Source: a virus
Virus record (IMG/VR): IMGVR_UViG_3300014838_000749
Span: 1 to 37,771 of that record
Length of the DNA: 37,771 nucleotides
Reading direction: 5' to 3' (one strand)
Of the stretch, positions 16,458 through 23,639 are shown one piece after another. A program made the position numbers and the translations under genes. How positions within the stretch are numbered: the stretch's first letter is position 1; each line of letters starts with the position of its first letter. Below the pieces are notes generated by a model, which worked only from the letters and a program-made list of their open reading frames with translations, made no database searches and was not told where the DNA came from.

Positions 16458-16806
16458 ATTTGCTTTCCTTCAGCGTTGCCTGGAGGAAGGTTTGAATCAA
16501 TCGCAGATACAGGAACGTATTACTAAATCAGCCGCACTAGATGTTACAACCATACTTGGCTGGCTCGGGAAAGCATTAGGTGGTGGTGCCAGACTTGGCG
16601 TAGGTGCATTAGCGGCTGGTATACCTATAGCCGGTGTGACTGGTGCTGCTACTGGACTAGCCGGAGGCACTGCGGCTGCTAAACTGATGGACCCTGGTTA
16701 CGAGCCGGAAGAGATCAACCGTCAAGAATTAGTAAATACGTATGACACACTGACGAAGGACATGGAGGAGAAGCGTAAAGCACAAGCTGAGGTTCGTGGG
16801 CTCTAA
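16435..16806 (+). CDS. Gly/Ala-rich membrane-active protein
   Basis: 123 residues. The N-terminal 35 residues are helical and contain a short helix-turn-like piece (LEEGLNQSQIQERITKSA). Residues about 45-85 are a long Gly/Ala segment (LGGGARLGVGALAAGIPIAG, then GLAGGTAAAK) fit to insert in a membrane, then a charged tail. Proteins of this build occur as minor virion components in large phages. Function unproven. Confidence 0.6.
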   Translation: MDARQAYKFAFLQRCLEEGLNQSQIQERITKSAALDVTTILGWLGKALGGGARLGVGALAAGIPIAGVTGAATGLAGGTAAAKLMDPGYEPEEINRQELVNTYDTLTKDMEEKRKAQAEVRGL

Positions 16807-16824
16807 CTTCAGAAAGGCATAAGT

Positions 16825-17103
16825 ATGTGGCATAAGTATGATCTCGGCAGGGGATTAACTTGCAGCTACGAAGATCTAGAATTGTGCTTGGATCACGTCT
16901 TTAGTTACGAGAGCGGATATACGTTAGGCAACATGCTTATCCGCGCTAGTTCGCATCACGCATTTTGGCGTGGTTGGATGCTGGGCGATAAATGGCAACC
17001 GATCGACTTTGAACTGGCTCGCGAGAAGATTCGTCAGTGCGCTCCGCCACATGGTTGGAAAGCACCCGTAGCAGGTAAGGTTGACTTTGCCGTCGGTCGT
17101 TAG
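16825..17103 (+). CDS. Unknown small protein
   Basis: 92 residues behind AAAGG. Rich in Trp and aromatic residues (SHHAFWRGWMLGDKWQPIDF), suggesting a compact fold. It is the last gene of its unit: the palindrome at 17112 and a terminator-like hairpin at 17129 follow. No family was recognised. Confidence 0.6.
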   Translation: MWHKYDLGRGLTCSYEDLELCLDHVFSYESGYTLGNMLIRASSHHAFWRGWMLGDKWQPIDFELAREKIRQCAPPHGWKAPVAGKVDFAVGR

Positions 17104-17111
17104 TGATCCTG

Positions 17112-17123
17112 ATTAACGTTAAT
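17112..17123. promoter_or_regulatory. ATTAACGTTAAT palindrome
   Basis: A 12-bp core without extended arms, 8 nt after a stop codon and 5 nt before a terminator hairpin: the same order as at 8724-8783. Confidence 0.8.
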
Positions 17124-17128
17124 TCCCG

Positions 17129-17170
17129 ATATGCTCGTATCCTATAAGTAGGGTGCGAGCATATTTTGTT
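17129..17170 (+). terminator. Terminator-like hairpin
   Basis: A 16-bp stem with two wobble pairs (17129-17144 with 17149-17164), TAAG loop, then TTTTGTT. The T-tract is broken, so efficiency is uncertain. Confidence 0.7.
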
Positions 17171-17186
17171 TAAGAGGGCTTTGAAA

Positions 17187-17522
17187 ATGCGTAATCAGAT
17201 CCGGAAGATTGGAGACAGAGTTTGGGTATACCGCTACACTGTAGTACCGCCATTTGGTGGCGTAATTGTTGCGAGCCAGGATTCAAAGCGTGGCCCATAC
17301 GATATTAAAGAAGACAATATTCCTCACTACACACACGATGATTTGGTTCATACTTATGTAGATGAGCGTGAACTTTTTACAGATGCTCTAACTGCATGGC
17401 TTGCGTATCGAGGATGGTTGCAGGATTTAATTATTCGGCGCAAAAACTGGCTAACGTTGGCTGAGGAAATCATGCACGATGCTACAGTCAAAATCCGGAA
17501 TCTCGAAAGGGGAGGCAAATGA
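17187..17522 (+). CDS. Unknown protein, paralog of the gene at 18939
   Basis: 111 residues. ATG at 17187 is preferred because AGAGGG lies 7 nt upstream; a TTG start at 17166 would sit in the terminator. The opening QIRKIGDRVWVYRY resembles KIREVGSNVWCL of the gene at 18939. A beta-rich N-terminal half is followed by helices (DALTAWLAYRGWLQDLIIR). Its stop overlaps the next start (ATGA). Confidence 0.6.
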   Translation: MRNQIRKIGDRVWVYRYTVVPPFGGVIVASQDSKRGPYDIKEDNIPHYTHDDLVHTYVDERELFTDALTAWLAYRGWLQDLIIRRKNWLTLAEEIMHDATVKIRNLERGGK

Positions 17523-17675
17523 GCTTCAATCCAACGCCAAAATCAAAACCTGTGCAGAAGGGTTGGGGACAGTTGAACTGAAATCTGGGGAAATCTAGGG
17601 ATACCTCAAGAAAAATTTTGCCAAATCCGTGATTTCAGACTCAGAAATTCAGGGTCAGCCCTACTATATAACAAC

Positions 17676-18848
17676 ATGCTCGTAGTGGAACGCCACCATA
17701 TCGCCGGAAACGATACCATCATCCGGCTCTGCTCAAACTCAAGGGAACTGTACAACCAGTGCAACTTCCTTATGCGTCACGCTTGGTTCGGCGGACATCC
17801 ACTGCCCGACATCAACATCCTGACTACTGCTGTCAAGGATTTGGACTGCTTCAAGAGCCTGCACAACACAAAGACCGCCAAGCAAACAGTCAGGAAATGC
17901 TTGACCGACTGGACGAACTTCAAGAAGGCACTCAACGCCTACAAGAAAGACCCAAGCAAGTTCATCAAGCGACCGAAGCCGCCGTACTACAAGGATAAAC
18001 TGGCTCAGGTCATTTTCTACAACGAAACCATCAAGGGAGGACAGAACAAGAAGAAGGCGAAGCCCAACACCATTACGCCGACCAATGACTGCTTCGGCAT
18101 CAACAGCACCAGAGACTACAAGCAAGTAATCCTAACTCCGAAGCGGTTCGGGTTCGTGGTGGACGTTCAATATGAACAACCCGCAGAGCCGAAATCTAAG
18201 GCGAAAGGCATTGCGTGCGTTGACATCGGGTTGAACAACCTATGTGCGATAACTACAGACCAGACAACGACTTCCATACTGGTCAACGGTCGCATTTGCA
18301 AGAGTATCAACCAGAAATTCAACAAGCACAACACTAAGCGGGAAAGCCAGAAAAGGTACTTCCGCCTTGAAAACTACTTCCACCACGTTTCCAAATTCGT
18401 CGTTGCTCATTGCCTCAAGAACGGTGTTGGCAAGATCATTGTGGGTAAAAATGACGGGTGGAAAATAAGGATGAACTTGGGCAAGAAGACCAACCAGAAC
18501 TTCCAATACATTCCGTTCTGGCGATTGCTGGAGAAGATCAGGTACAAGGCAATCCTCGCTGGGTTAGAGGTCGTGTTCACAGAGGAAGCGTACACCAGTC
18601 AGGCGAGTTTCCTTGACCGTGATCCGTTGCCTGCTTATGAGAAAGGTGTGTCTCATACTTTCTCAGGCAAGCGTGTGAAGCGTGGCTTGTATCGAGCCGC
18701 CGATGGTCGTGAAGTTAATGCCGATGTGAACGGGAGTTGCAACATCGGACGTAAAGTAATCGGGAACGAGGACTTGTTCCTCCGACTCGATAAGAGCCTT
18801 GCCGCAAGGCCAGTACGGATCAACCCATTGAAAGCATTCTGCGTATAA
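17676..18848 (+). CDS. tnpB: TnpB-family RNA-guided nuclease
   Basis: 390 residues. TnpB proteins of IS200/IS605 elements are RuvC-type nucleases guided by an RNA from the element's right end and help keep the element at its site. The RuvC motifs are visible: CVDIGLNNL (D183), EEAYTSQASFLDRD (E303/E304) and NADVNGSCNI (D350). The usual glutamate of RuvC-II is missing (IIVGKNDGWK), so the EE of EEAYTSQ is the likely substitute, as in TnpB groups with a rearranged catalytic site. There is no CxxC zinc finger. The N-terminal 160 residues are basic and fit RNA/DNA binding (KQTVRKCLTDWTNFKKAL). Confidence 0.88.
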   Translation: MLVVERHHIAGNDTIIRLCSNSRELYNQCNFLMRHAWFGGHPLPDINILTTAVKDLDCFKSLHNTKTAKQTVRKCLTDWTNFKKALNAYKKDPSKFIKRPKPPYYKDKLAQVIFYNETIKGGQNKKKAKPNTITPTNDCFGINSTRDYKQVILTPKRFGFVVDVQYEQPAEPKSKAKGIACVDIGLNNLCAITTDQTTTSILVNGRICKSINQKFNKHNTKRESQKRYFRLENYFHHVSKFVVAHCLKNGVGKIIVGKNDGWKIRMNLGKKTNQNFQYIPFWRLLEKIRYKAILAGLEVVFTEEAYTSQASFLDRDPLPAYEKGVSHTFSGKRVKRGLYRAADGREVNADVNGSCNIGRKVIGNEDLFLRLDKSLAARPVRINPLKAFCV

Positions 18849-18860
18849 CGGCAGAGTGCG

Positions 18861-18900
18861 GGTTGGTTTCGTCAAACCCAGATTTCCCTAGATTTCTGGG
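18861..18900 (+). ncRNA. Candidate omega-RNA 3' part at the element's right end
   Basis: Two alternative hairpins follow tnpB: GGTTT/AAACC (18865-18869, 18874-18878) and CCCAGA/TCTGGG (18877-18882, 18895-18900). In related elements the guide RNA spans the tnpB 3' end and the right end, with the guide copied from flanking DNA. The guide would then be the bases from 18904 on. Inferred from family knowledge. Confidence 0.35.
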
Positions 18901-18938
18901 AACGGTGTTTTCGGTAATATCCCTGGAGGATGGCGCAA

Positions 18939-19304
18939 ATGGCTGAGGAAAAGAAGATTCGCGAGGTAGGTAGTAATGTATGGTGTCTAGCGAACGAGAC
19001 AACTGATGGAATGACTCGGTCATATCCAGTAGCTTGTAGCGTCTTGGCACACCGGCATTCTAAATCTGATGGTGATCAATATCAGATCAGATTTAACGAT
19101 GGTATATTCTGGGTCAGACCTGAAACTTTATTTGATTCAGAGCGATCTGCTTGGGAGCGGTATCATAAACAGCTCTCTACAGAACATGAGCAGCTTGTGG
19201 CTACTATTCGATTCGTTGAATCTGAGTACGCCAAAGCAGCCTGCGAAATTAGTCCACGTATGGATGTGATTCCATTCCCACCTGACTACTGGAAGAAAGG
19301 GTGA
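18939..19304 (+). CDS. Unknown protein, paralog of the gene at 17187
   Basis: 121 residues. ATG at 18939 is preferred over 18930 because GGAGG ends 9 nt before it and touches the earlier ATG. The start (KIREVGSNVWCLANE) parallels the gene at 17187; the rest is beta-rich (YQIRFNDGIFWVRPE) then helical (SAWERYHKQLSTEHEQLVAT). The sigma-like gene begins 2 nt after its stop. Function unknown. Confidence 0.65.
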   Translation: MAEEKKIREVGSNVWCLANETTDGMTRSYPVACSVLAHRHSKSDGDQYQIRFNDGIFWVRPETLFDSERSAWERYHKQLSTEHEQLVATIRFVESEYAKAACEISPRMDVIPFPPDYWKKG

Positions 19305-19306
19305 CC

Positions 19307-19921
19307 ATGTCGCACGAAGCTCTCACAGCGGAACAATCCGCTGAAGTTGCTGCTAATATCGAGTTGGCCTATAAATTTGCACGGCGGTATAGATTTTCGT
19401 ATCTTACCAAAGATGAAGTTGAAGCCGCAGCAATGTATGGGCTGATCATTGCAGTACAAACGTATCGCCACACTGATTGCATGTTGAGCACAGTTGCTTG
19501 GCGCCGCATGCGAAGTGCAGCGATACGAGATAATACAGCGGCGCGCTGCGGCGGTCGCATACCTTTAGGTACCGCTCTGAATGTCCTATTTTCGAAATAC
19601 CCCAATGCCAAAGCTAAGGCAGCTATCTATGCCAAGCGAACGCCATATACAGAAGTGACCGTTACTAATTCAACAGAAGAAACCGGATCAGGTTTAGCTG
19701 CAAAGCGGGAACTGCGTGCATTGGTGCGCGCTGAGATAAACAAGCTGCCAATTGTAGATGCGATGTTAACCACTCGTCGGTGGTTATACGAGCGGTCCCT
19801 CAAGGATATAGCCAAAGAAGCTGGTATATCCAGGCAACGTGTTGCACAGCGTGTCGATCGAGCGAAACTACAGCTGCAAGATCAAATTCTTGCACGTATA
19901 AATGTCAGGAGTAGTATATGA
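19307..19921 (+). CDS. Sigma-70-like RNA polymerase sigma factor
   Basis: 204 residues from ATG at 19307 (a GTG at 19301 overlaps the ribosome site). Residues about 25-85 match sigma region 2: a LTKDEVEAAAMYGLIIAVQ helix, YRHTDCMLSTVAWRRMR and AAIRDN. Residues about 160-192 match region 4, a helix-turn-helix SLKDIAKEAGISRQRVAQRV followed by a dimer-like helix. Region 3 is short. It would direct RNA polymerase to promoters, either the host's enzyme or the phage polymerase encoded at 27411. The downstream gene overlaps its stop (ATGA). Confidence 0.8.
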   Translation: MSHEALTAEQSAEVAANIELAYKFARRYRFSYLTKDEVEAAAMYGLIIAVQTYRHTDCMLSTVAWRRMRSAAIRDNTAARCGGRIPLGTALNVLFSKYPNAKAKAAIYAKRTPYTEVTVTNSTEETGSGLAAKRELRALVRAEINKLPIVDAMLTTRRWLYERSLKDIAKEAGISRQRVAQRVDRAKLQLQDQILARINVRSSI

Positions 19922-20268
19922 ATGACCATCGGTCTACCTGGCTGGCTATTCTAGCAGCTTGGACTATCGTTTTCATCTGCACGGCTATTGTTGTTATTGG
20001 TAGATCGTGCGGCCAAGACGGTATTACTGTAATACCTGACTACGAAATCCAGCTTACTCTGGAGATCCACAATCTGCGTTACGCACGTAGGGTAATTGCA
20101 GAGGCGGACATGGAAATCATGTGGGTTGAATTGGATCGTAAATTAGCAATTGTACATTGGATCTACGATAATCCAACAGTTGCGGAGTTACACAATTCGA
20201 TTCGAATACTTGACAAATCCAAATGGGTACGTGTAGCCGGAGTCTTCAACAAACGGAGAGATTTATGA
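19918..20268 (+). CDS. Single-pass membrane protein, unknown
   Basis: 116 residues, ATGA overlap with the sigma-like gene. A membrane helix at about 8-28 (WLAILAAWTIVFICTAIVVI) precedes a soluble part with helical segments (YEIQLTLEIHNLRYARRVIA, EADMEIMWVELDRKLAIVHW). A small membrane-anchored protein downstream of a sigma gene can be an anti-sigma factor, but no anti-sigma motif was seen. Confidence 0.6.
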   Translation: MNDHRSTWLAILAAWTIVFICTAIVVIGRSCGQDGITVIPDYEIQLTLEIHNLRYARRVIAEADMEIMWVELDRKLAIVHWIYDNPTVAELHNSIRILDKSKWVRVAGVFNKRRDL

Positions 20269-20474
20269 GCGACCCAAAGGAAGAGCCAAAAGCTAAACGT
20301 GGCTGGCAGTACAACGGAATCGTGGTCTATGCGTTTACGAAGAGCGAAGCTCGCGGTATACTTAAACGCATACTGTGGATGAATGAGCACAAAAAGAGCT
20401 CCTGTCCAGGGTTTCATTCATCCGGATTACCCCGTTTACCTGCTGGAGCGCGTGTGGCGGAGTTAGGGATGTGA
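20265..20474 (+). CDS. Small basic protein, unknown
   Basis: 69 residues. ATG at 20265 is chosen for CGGAGAG just upstream and its 4-nt overlap with the previous stop; an in-frame upstream start at 20223 lies well inside the previous gene. Contains WQYNGIVVYAFTKSEARGIL, a strand-helix unit, and a short C-terminal Pro/Gly region (GLPRLPAGARVAELGM). Function unknown. Confidence 0.6.
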   Translation: MSDPKEEPKAKRGWQYNGIVVYAFTKSEARGILKRILWMNEHKKSSCPGFHSSGLPRLPAGARVAELGM

Positions 20475-20478
20475 TTCC

Positions 20479-20817
20479 ATGGCTTCTATACTATTTTTGG
20501 TGTTACTGGTTTTTTGGACTGCGGGTATGTCTATTTTGGCTACCCGCAGCGACGTTTACTATCGACACCGGCACCGCGTTATACAAGAGCCGACAAGCGA
20601 GAATGATCTACAATGTTCAGAGGTAGTATGTACAAACCTTTACGAACCTGAATCATCAGTAGATTCACAGAGGAGGCGATGGTGGAGACAGAAAGTATAC
20701 AGCCAACCGAAGTTGCGACCCCTATATCAATGGCCGAAAACCCCAACGGTAAAAGGGTTTCGGAGCATAAGTCCACAAATATACTTACCAAGCGACCACG
20801 AGGAGCACCTGGAATAG
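20479..20817 (+). CDS. Small membrane protein, unknown
   Basis: 112 residues. An N-terminal hydrophobic segment (ASILFLVLLVFWTAGMSILA) is followed by a polar, basic tail (SQRRRWWRQKVYSQPKLRPL). The ribosome site is weak (AGGGATGTGA). The last 139 nt overlap the next gene in another frame, longer than usual, so the C-terminal part may be less constrained or one of the two starts may be misplaced. Confidence 0.5.
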   Translation: MASILFLVLLVFWTAGMSILATRSDVYYRHRHRVIQEPTSENDLQCSEVVCTNLYEPESSVDSQRRRWWRQKVYSQPKLRPLYQWPKTPTVKGFRSISPQIYLPSDHEEHLE

Positions 20818-21002
20818 AGTGGGCACTGATGTCAGTGGATGATCGTATCTCTACAGCGCGCTCTGAAGATTGGCCAAATGACTTCAAGACTGCGCACGGT
20901 AATTGTGTAGGTACCTGCACGTTTTGCAATCGCATTTTCATCGGCATGAAGCAGCGCCCTATGTGTTACATCTGTGCCAGTAAATATCCAAAGGTTCACT
21001 AA
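20679..21002 (+). CDS. Zinc-finger-like small protein
   Basis: 107 residues. AGGAGG at 20671-20676 is only 2 nt from ATG 20679, so GTG at 20682 may be the real start. The C-terminal 30 residues hold CVGTCTFC and CYIC, two cysteine pairs about 15 apart, fitting one zinc site. The N-terminal half is disordered-looking and rich in Pro, Ser and Thr. It overlaps the preceding gene by 139 nt. Role unknown. Confidence 0.55.
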   Translation: MVETESIQPTEVATPISMAENPNGKRVSEHKSTNILTKRPRGAPGIEWALMSVDDRISTARSEDWPNDFKTAHGNCVGTCTFCNRIFIGMKQRPMCYICASKYPKVH

Positions 21003-21022
21003 ATCTAGAAAGGTTTAGATTC

Positions 21023-21364
21023 ATGACTCCTATTCTGTGGAGTGTAATGCTGGCGTGCGTGTTTATTTCATTGTTAGCGGCCTTGCCAGGTATAGCTGCG
21101 CTATACTTGGTTTTGAGTATGCCGCGAAACAGAGCGGTGCTTGTACCCGACGTAATACCCAAAGCTCTCCCGGCTCCAATACCTAAGGAGTATTACTGTC
21201 GCCACATCAACAAGTTCCCGTGTTGGCGCTGTGAAAAAGAACGGTATCCAAACGAGTCAGATAGGCATCTGGCCGAGTGGTTACGTACTTGCATTCCGTA
21301 CCCAGATGAGGCATTTGAGCATTACAAAGAGAGGAAGCTGGGAAATCCGGTTACTATGGGATAA
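21023..21364 (+). CDS. Single-pass membrane protein with cysteine/histidine motif
   Basis: 113 residues behind AAAGG. Membrane helix at about residues 4-32 (MLACVFISLLAALPGIAALY is its core), a Pro-rich linker (DVIPKALPAPIPKEY), then YCRHINKFPCWRCEKERY with Cys/His spaced as a possible metal site. The C-terminal helix is acidic and aromatic (PYPDEAFEHYKERKLG). Function unknown. Confidence 0.6.
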   Translation: MTPILWSVMLACVFISLLAALPGIAALYLVLSMPRNRAVLVPDVIPKALPAPIPKEYYCRHINKFPCWRCEKERYPNESDRHLAEWLRTCIPYPDEAFEHYKERKLGNPVTMG

Positions 21365-21373
21365 GGAGTACTA

Positions 21374-21631
21374 ATGCGCTCTTTGTGCGAAATTACTGAC
21401 GATGCAGCCAAGTTAGAGATAGAGATATCGGAATACTACGAGGCTGTAATACATCCAAAACTTACAGCCTGTAAAACGACAGAGGAGTGGCGCTCAGTTC
21501 ATAATTGGGCGACAATGGAATGCAGAACAGCAGCTGGGGCGAGCAGAACCATGCCGCTCTTATTGCATTATTACTTTTTGAGATACGGTTCGGAGCATAA
21601 TCTGCTGGGACCGTTGAAAGATCAGGGATGA
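21374..21631 (+). CDS. Small helical protein, unknown
   Basis: 85 residues with a good AAGGAG site. Predicted mainly helical (DDAAKLEIEISEYYEAVIH, TEEWRSVHNWATMECRT). Starts 9 nt after the preceding stop and ends 4 nt before the next ATG, within the same dense cluster. No family was recognised. Confidence 0.6.
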   Translation: MRSLCEITDDAAKLEIEISEYYEAVIHPKLTACKTTEEWRSVHNWATMECRTAAGASRTMPLLLHYYFLRYGSEHNLLGPLKDQG

Positions 21632-21635
21632 TAGT

Positions 21636-21998
21636 ATGACCCCGAAGTATTATGGCGATATTGACCCACAATGGCATCAGGGGCAGTTGCACTATCCAGG
21701 TAATGAATCTGGACATCCGGTTCGTTTACCTCCTGGAAGTGCGCTGCCGCTGTTGCGAGATAAAGAATGGCAGAGACTACAAACCGAATGGGATGTAAAG
21801 TGCGAAGCTTTCTTTACGTGGGAACCGCAATCGCTAGCCCGCTACACGCAGGTGTTGGATAGAATTGCTAATCAGCAATTTTATCTAATTCAAAGAACTA
21901 AACCTGAGTATGACGAAGAACATCAAGGGTGGCGGATCTGGGTGGAGTGGAAACAACCATATGCCAGAATACCAACACCTAATGGTTTACCTGTTTAA
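21636..21998 (+). CDS. Unknown protein
   Basis: 120 residues; the ribosome site is weak (CAGGG). Rich in Trp, Gln and Tyr (DIDPQWHQGQLHYPGNESGH, FTWEPQSLARYTQVLDRIA), with a strand-rich end (GWRIWVEWKQPYARI). Tight spacing on both sides. Function unknown. Confidence 0.6.
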   Translation: MTPKYYGDIDPQWHQGQLHYPGNESGHPVRLPPGSALPLLRDKEWQRLQTEWDVKCEAFFTWEPQSLARYTQVLDRIANQQFYLIQRTKPEYDEEHQGWRIWVEWKQPYARIPTPNGLPV

Positions 21999-22008
21999 GG
22001 TTTTTACA

Positions 22009-22299
22009 ATGACAGCAGGAGATTTATTCTGTCTTATCACTTTGACTTGTTTATGTTTATCATTACCAGTTTTCATGCTGTATGCTCTGGCACATAGACT
22101 CAGCATTCGGCAAAGCCAAAATTGCGACGACGTGCAAAGTGAAGATGCTGAAGACGAAGAGAACTGGGAGCAGCAAACCCCAGAATATGAAGAGACGCGC
22201 CGGTGGTGTACTTGGTGTGGAAAGGAACTATGTGATGTATGTCTTCACTGCTCTAATCCAAAATGCTCGCGGTGTAATTGTTTAGGTAAAGTGCATTGA
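22009..22299 (+). CDS. Membrane protein with C-terminal zinc ribbon-like cluster
   Basis: 96 residues. ATG at 22009 with AAGG 8 nt upstream is preferred over an in-frame start at 21910 that would lie deep in the previous gene. Membrane helix near residues 5-30 (LFCLITLTCLCLSLPVFMLY), an acidic linker, then a cysteine-rich end with WCTWC, CDVCLHC and CSRCNC, eight or more cysteines able to bind two zinc ions. A membrane-tethered zinc domain may hold protein partners at the membrane; inferred. Confidence 0.6.
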   Translation: MTAGDLFCLITLTCLCLSLPVFMLYALAHRLSIRQSQNCDDVQSEDAEDEENWEQQTPEYEETRRWCTWCGKELCDVCLHCSNPKCSRCNCLGKVH

Positions 22300-22317
22300 G
22301 CACAGTCTGGTTGTACG

Positions 22318-22524
22318 ATGCAAATACAAGAACCAGAAGAAATGAGCCCGTTACTTAAATCTGGTTTTCGTTTAAATCACATAAACCGAATAGATAATTC
22401 GTGTAGCGTGATTACTAAGCGGTCCAAGTTAGCTAGGTTTAAGTCTCACGCCACCTCGATAGAGGTAATCACCATACTGATAGGCATCGTAATAGTATGG
22501 TATATCCTTCTATTCTTGGATTAA
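22318..22524 (+). CDS. Small tail-anchored membrane protein
   Basis: 68 residues, no clear ribosome site. A basic N-terminal part and a C-terminal membrane helix (VITILIGIVIVWYILLFLD). The stop codon TAA lies inside the 12-bp palindrome at 22520, so the palindrome ends this gene and probably this transcription unit. Confidence 0.5.
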   Translation: MQIQEPEEMSPLLKSGFRLNHINRIDNSCSVITKRSKLARFKSHATSIEVITILIGIVIVWYILLFLD

Positions 22525-22531
22525 CGTTAAT
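22520..22531. promoter_or_regulatory. ATTAACGTTAAT palindrome overlapping a stop codon
   Basis: The core contains the TAA stop of the preceding gene; symmetry extends to 14 nt. The next gene starts about 40 nt downstream. Confidence 0.8.
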
Positions 22532-22572
22532 CACGCCGCAGGTTTCATTTTCACAACATGAAAGGCATTATT

Positions 22573-23028
22573 ATGTTCGAGGAAGACAATTCTGTTCCGC
22601 CTCAGTTCTGTTTCAATCTGCTAGCCCTTGAGGATATCCGTCCTGGTATGTTTTGTTATCACAATGTGAATACCGGCGATGTAAGTATGTGGCGCATGCC
22701 ATACATCGGCGGGCCTAACTGCTGTGAAGCTGCTGAACCCATCAAACAAGGTCAACGCTTATACCGTAAGGACCATGTTTTGTCTGGCACTACCGATTGG
22801 GCCGGTAATAAATACAAACAGTTCGGTATGCTTTATGTACAAGACGCCGCTGTATCCACCAAACCTTGTGTATCTGGAATCTCACGATTCAAGGAAGCAA
22901 TTGCGGCGAAAGATTTACAACGTGCAGAGCGCTATCACCCTGCGTGCATACGTCCCGGGTGCGGCCAGCCGGTCAAACCTGGAAACAGATACTGCTCATT
23001 CTTGTGTTTCAGCGTAGAAAGTACCTAG
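22573..23028 (+). CDS. Unknown protein with C-terminal zinc finger
   Basis: 151 residues. ATG at 22573 fits AAAGG at 22561-22565; an ATG at 22558 has none. The N-terminal ~95 residues show a strand-rich region with EDIRPGMFCYHNVNTGDVSM and YRKDHVLSGTTDWAGNK, resembling small capsid-decoration-like domains of phages (tentative). The C-terminus holds CIRPGCGQPVKPGNRYCSFLC, a clean four-cysteine zinc finger. First gene after a palindrome. Confidence 0.65.
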   Translation: MFEEDNSVPPQFCFNLLALEDIRPGMFCYHNVNTGDVSMWRMPYIGGPNCCEAAEPIKQGQRLYRKDHVLSGTTDWAGNKYKQFGMLYVQDAAVSTKPCVSGISRFKEAIAAKDLQRAERYHPACIRPGCGQPVKPGNRYCSFLCFSVEST

Positions 23029-23056
23029 TAGTTGGTAACTTTACAAGGAGACGCGC

Positions 23057-23320
23057 ATGCAGATGATGATCTTTGTATCAGTAGCAATCGGCATATGGCT
23101 TGGTCAGTTACTAACTATGTGCTATTGGGTGCGAAAATGCATTCGATTACGCGCGGCTTGTATCGATGCATTGCTCACGGTTACGCGGAAAGAACACATG
23201 CCTAACCCCAACAATAAATGTGACGCATGTGCAGCGGCTTCGGTACTAGTACAAGCATTAGAAAAGGAGGGTGTCCATTGGCCCGCCATATCGAGAAGTG
23301 CGGTACATTCCGGCCACTGA
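23057..23320 (+). CDS. Small membrane protein with CxxC
   Basis: 87 residues, AAGGAG 7 nt upstream. Membrane helix at about residues 4-24 (IFVSVAIGIWLGQLLTMCYW), then a basic turn and CDAC near residue 56 in a helical tail. The last 43 nt overlap the next gene. Function unknown. Confidence 0.6.
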   Translation: MQMMIFVSVAIGIWLGQLLTMCYWVRKCIRLRAACIDALLTVTRKEHMPNPNNKCDACAAASVLVQALEKEGVHWPAISRSAVHSGH

Positions 23321-23565
23321 CGCTATCTGTAATCCTTACAGCGCTACAATCTACATTTGTGGCTAGATATAAGTCAGCCATACGTAACGTACATGGTAAG
23401 AATCTGCCACCTATCACAGAGATTCACGTAACTGATGATCAGTGGCAGGATCTTATGCGTAGCACCGACCCAGAAGCACAACGTGTGGTAGCCCGTGGTC
23501 GGTATCTAGGTATACCGATCAAATGGACACGGGCACCAGAGCTGACAGTCATCTGGCGGGATTGA
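23278..23565 (+). CDS. Unknown protein with probable TTG start
   Basis: 95 residues from TTG at 23278, chosen because the near-perfect AAAAGGAGGG lies about 7 nt upstream; an in-frame ATG at 23227 has no site. Contains TEIHVTDDQWQDLMRSTDPE and a C-terminal strand (LTVIWRD). No family was recognised. A 10-bp hairpin follows 12 nt after the stop. Confidence 0.6.
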   Translation: MARHIEKCGTFRPLTLSVILTALQSTFVARYKSAIRNVHGKNLPPITEIHVTDDQWQDLMRSTDPEAQRVVARGRYLGIPIKWTRAPELTVIWRD

Positions 23566-23577
23566 TTATCATCCTTC

Positions 23578-23603
23578 TATACCTTATCCGCCAATAAGGT
23601 ATA
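23578..23603 (+). other. Perfect 10-bp hairpin without T-tract
   Basis: TATACCTTAT and ATAAGGTATA enclose CCGCCA. No T-run follows, so it is not a typical terminator; it may be an RNA processing site or a protein-binding dyad between two genes. Confidence 0.5.
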
Positions 23604-23639
23604 AACTATAAAGGGGTGCTTCTAAAATTAGGTGACAAA

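Larger units (their letters stand above)
17579..18903 (+). mobile_element. TnpB-only IS200/IS605-type element (IS1341-like)
   Basis: A tnpB gene is flanked by matching ends: AAATCTGGGG and AAATCTAGGG in tandem at 17581-17600 on the left, and on the right 18877-18900, whose reverse complement carries AAATCTAGGG then AAATCTGGG. No tnpA transposase is present, so movement would need one in trans. The edges are inferred from the terminal repeats and from the reading frame restored by excision. The left flank ends TTGAAC, of the type used as target motif by this group. Codon use inside is richer in G/C third positions than in neighbouring phage genes. Confidence 0.65.
17519..18969 (+). pseudogene. 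Small basic-protein gene apparently split by the TnpB element
   Basis: A strong GGGGAGG site precedes ATG at 17519, but the frame stops after only 20 codons at the left edge of the TnpB element. If 17579-18903 is removed, the codon AAC joins GGT at 18904 in frame, giving a 41-residue protein with a basic end (GWRKWLRKRRFAR) that stops at 18967-18969 and overlaps the next gene. The restored half is short, so chance is possible. Confidence 0.4.

Noticed and set aside
21910-22008. N-terminal extension of the gene at 22009
   Set aside because: It would overlap the previous gene for about 90 nt with no ribosome site; ATG 22009 has one.
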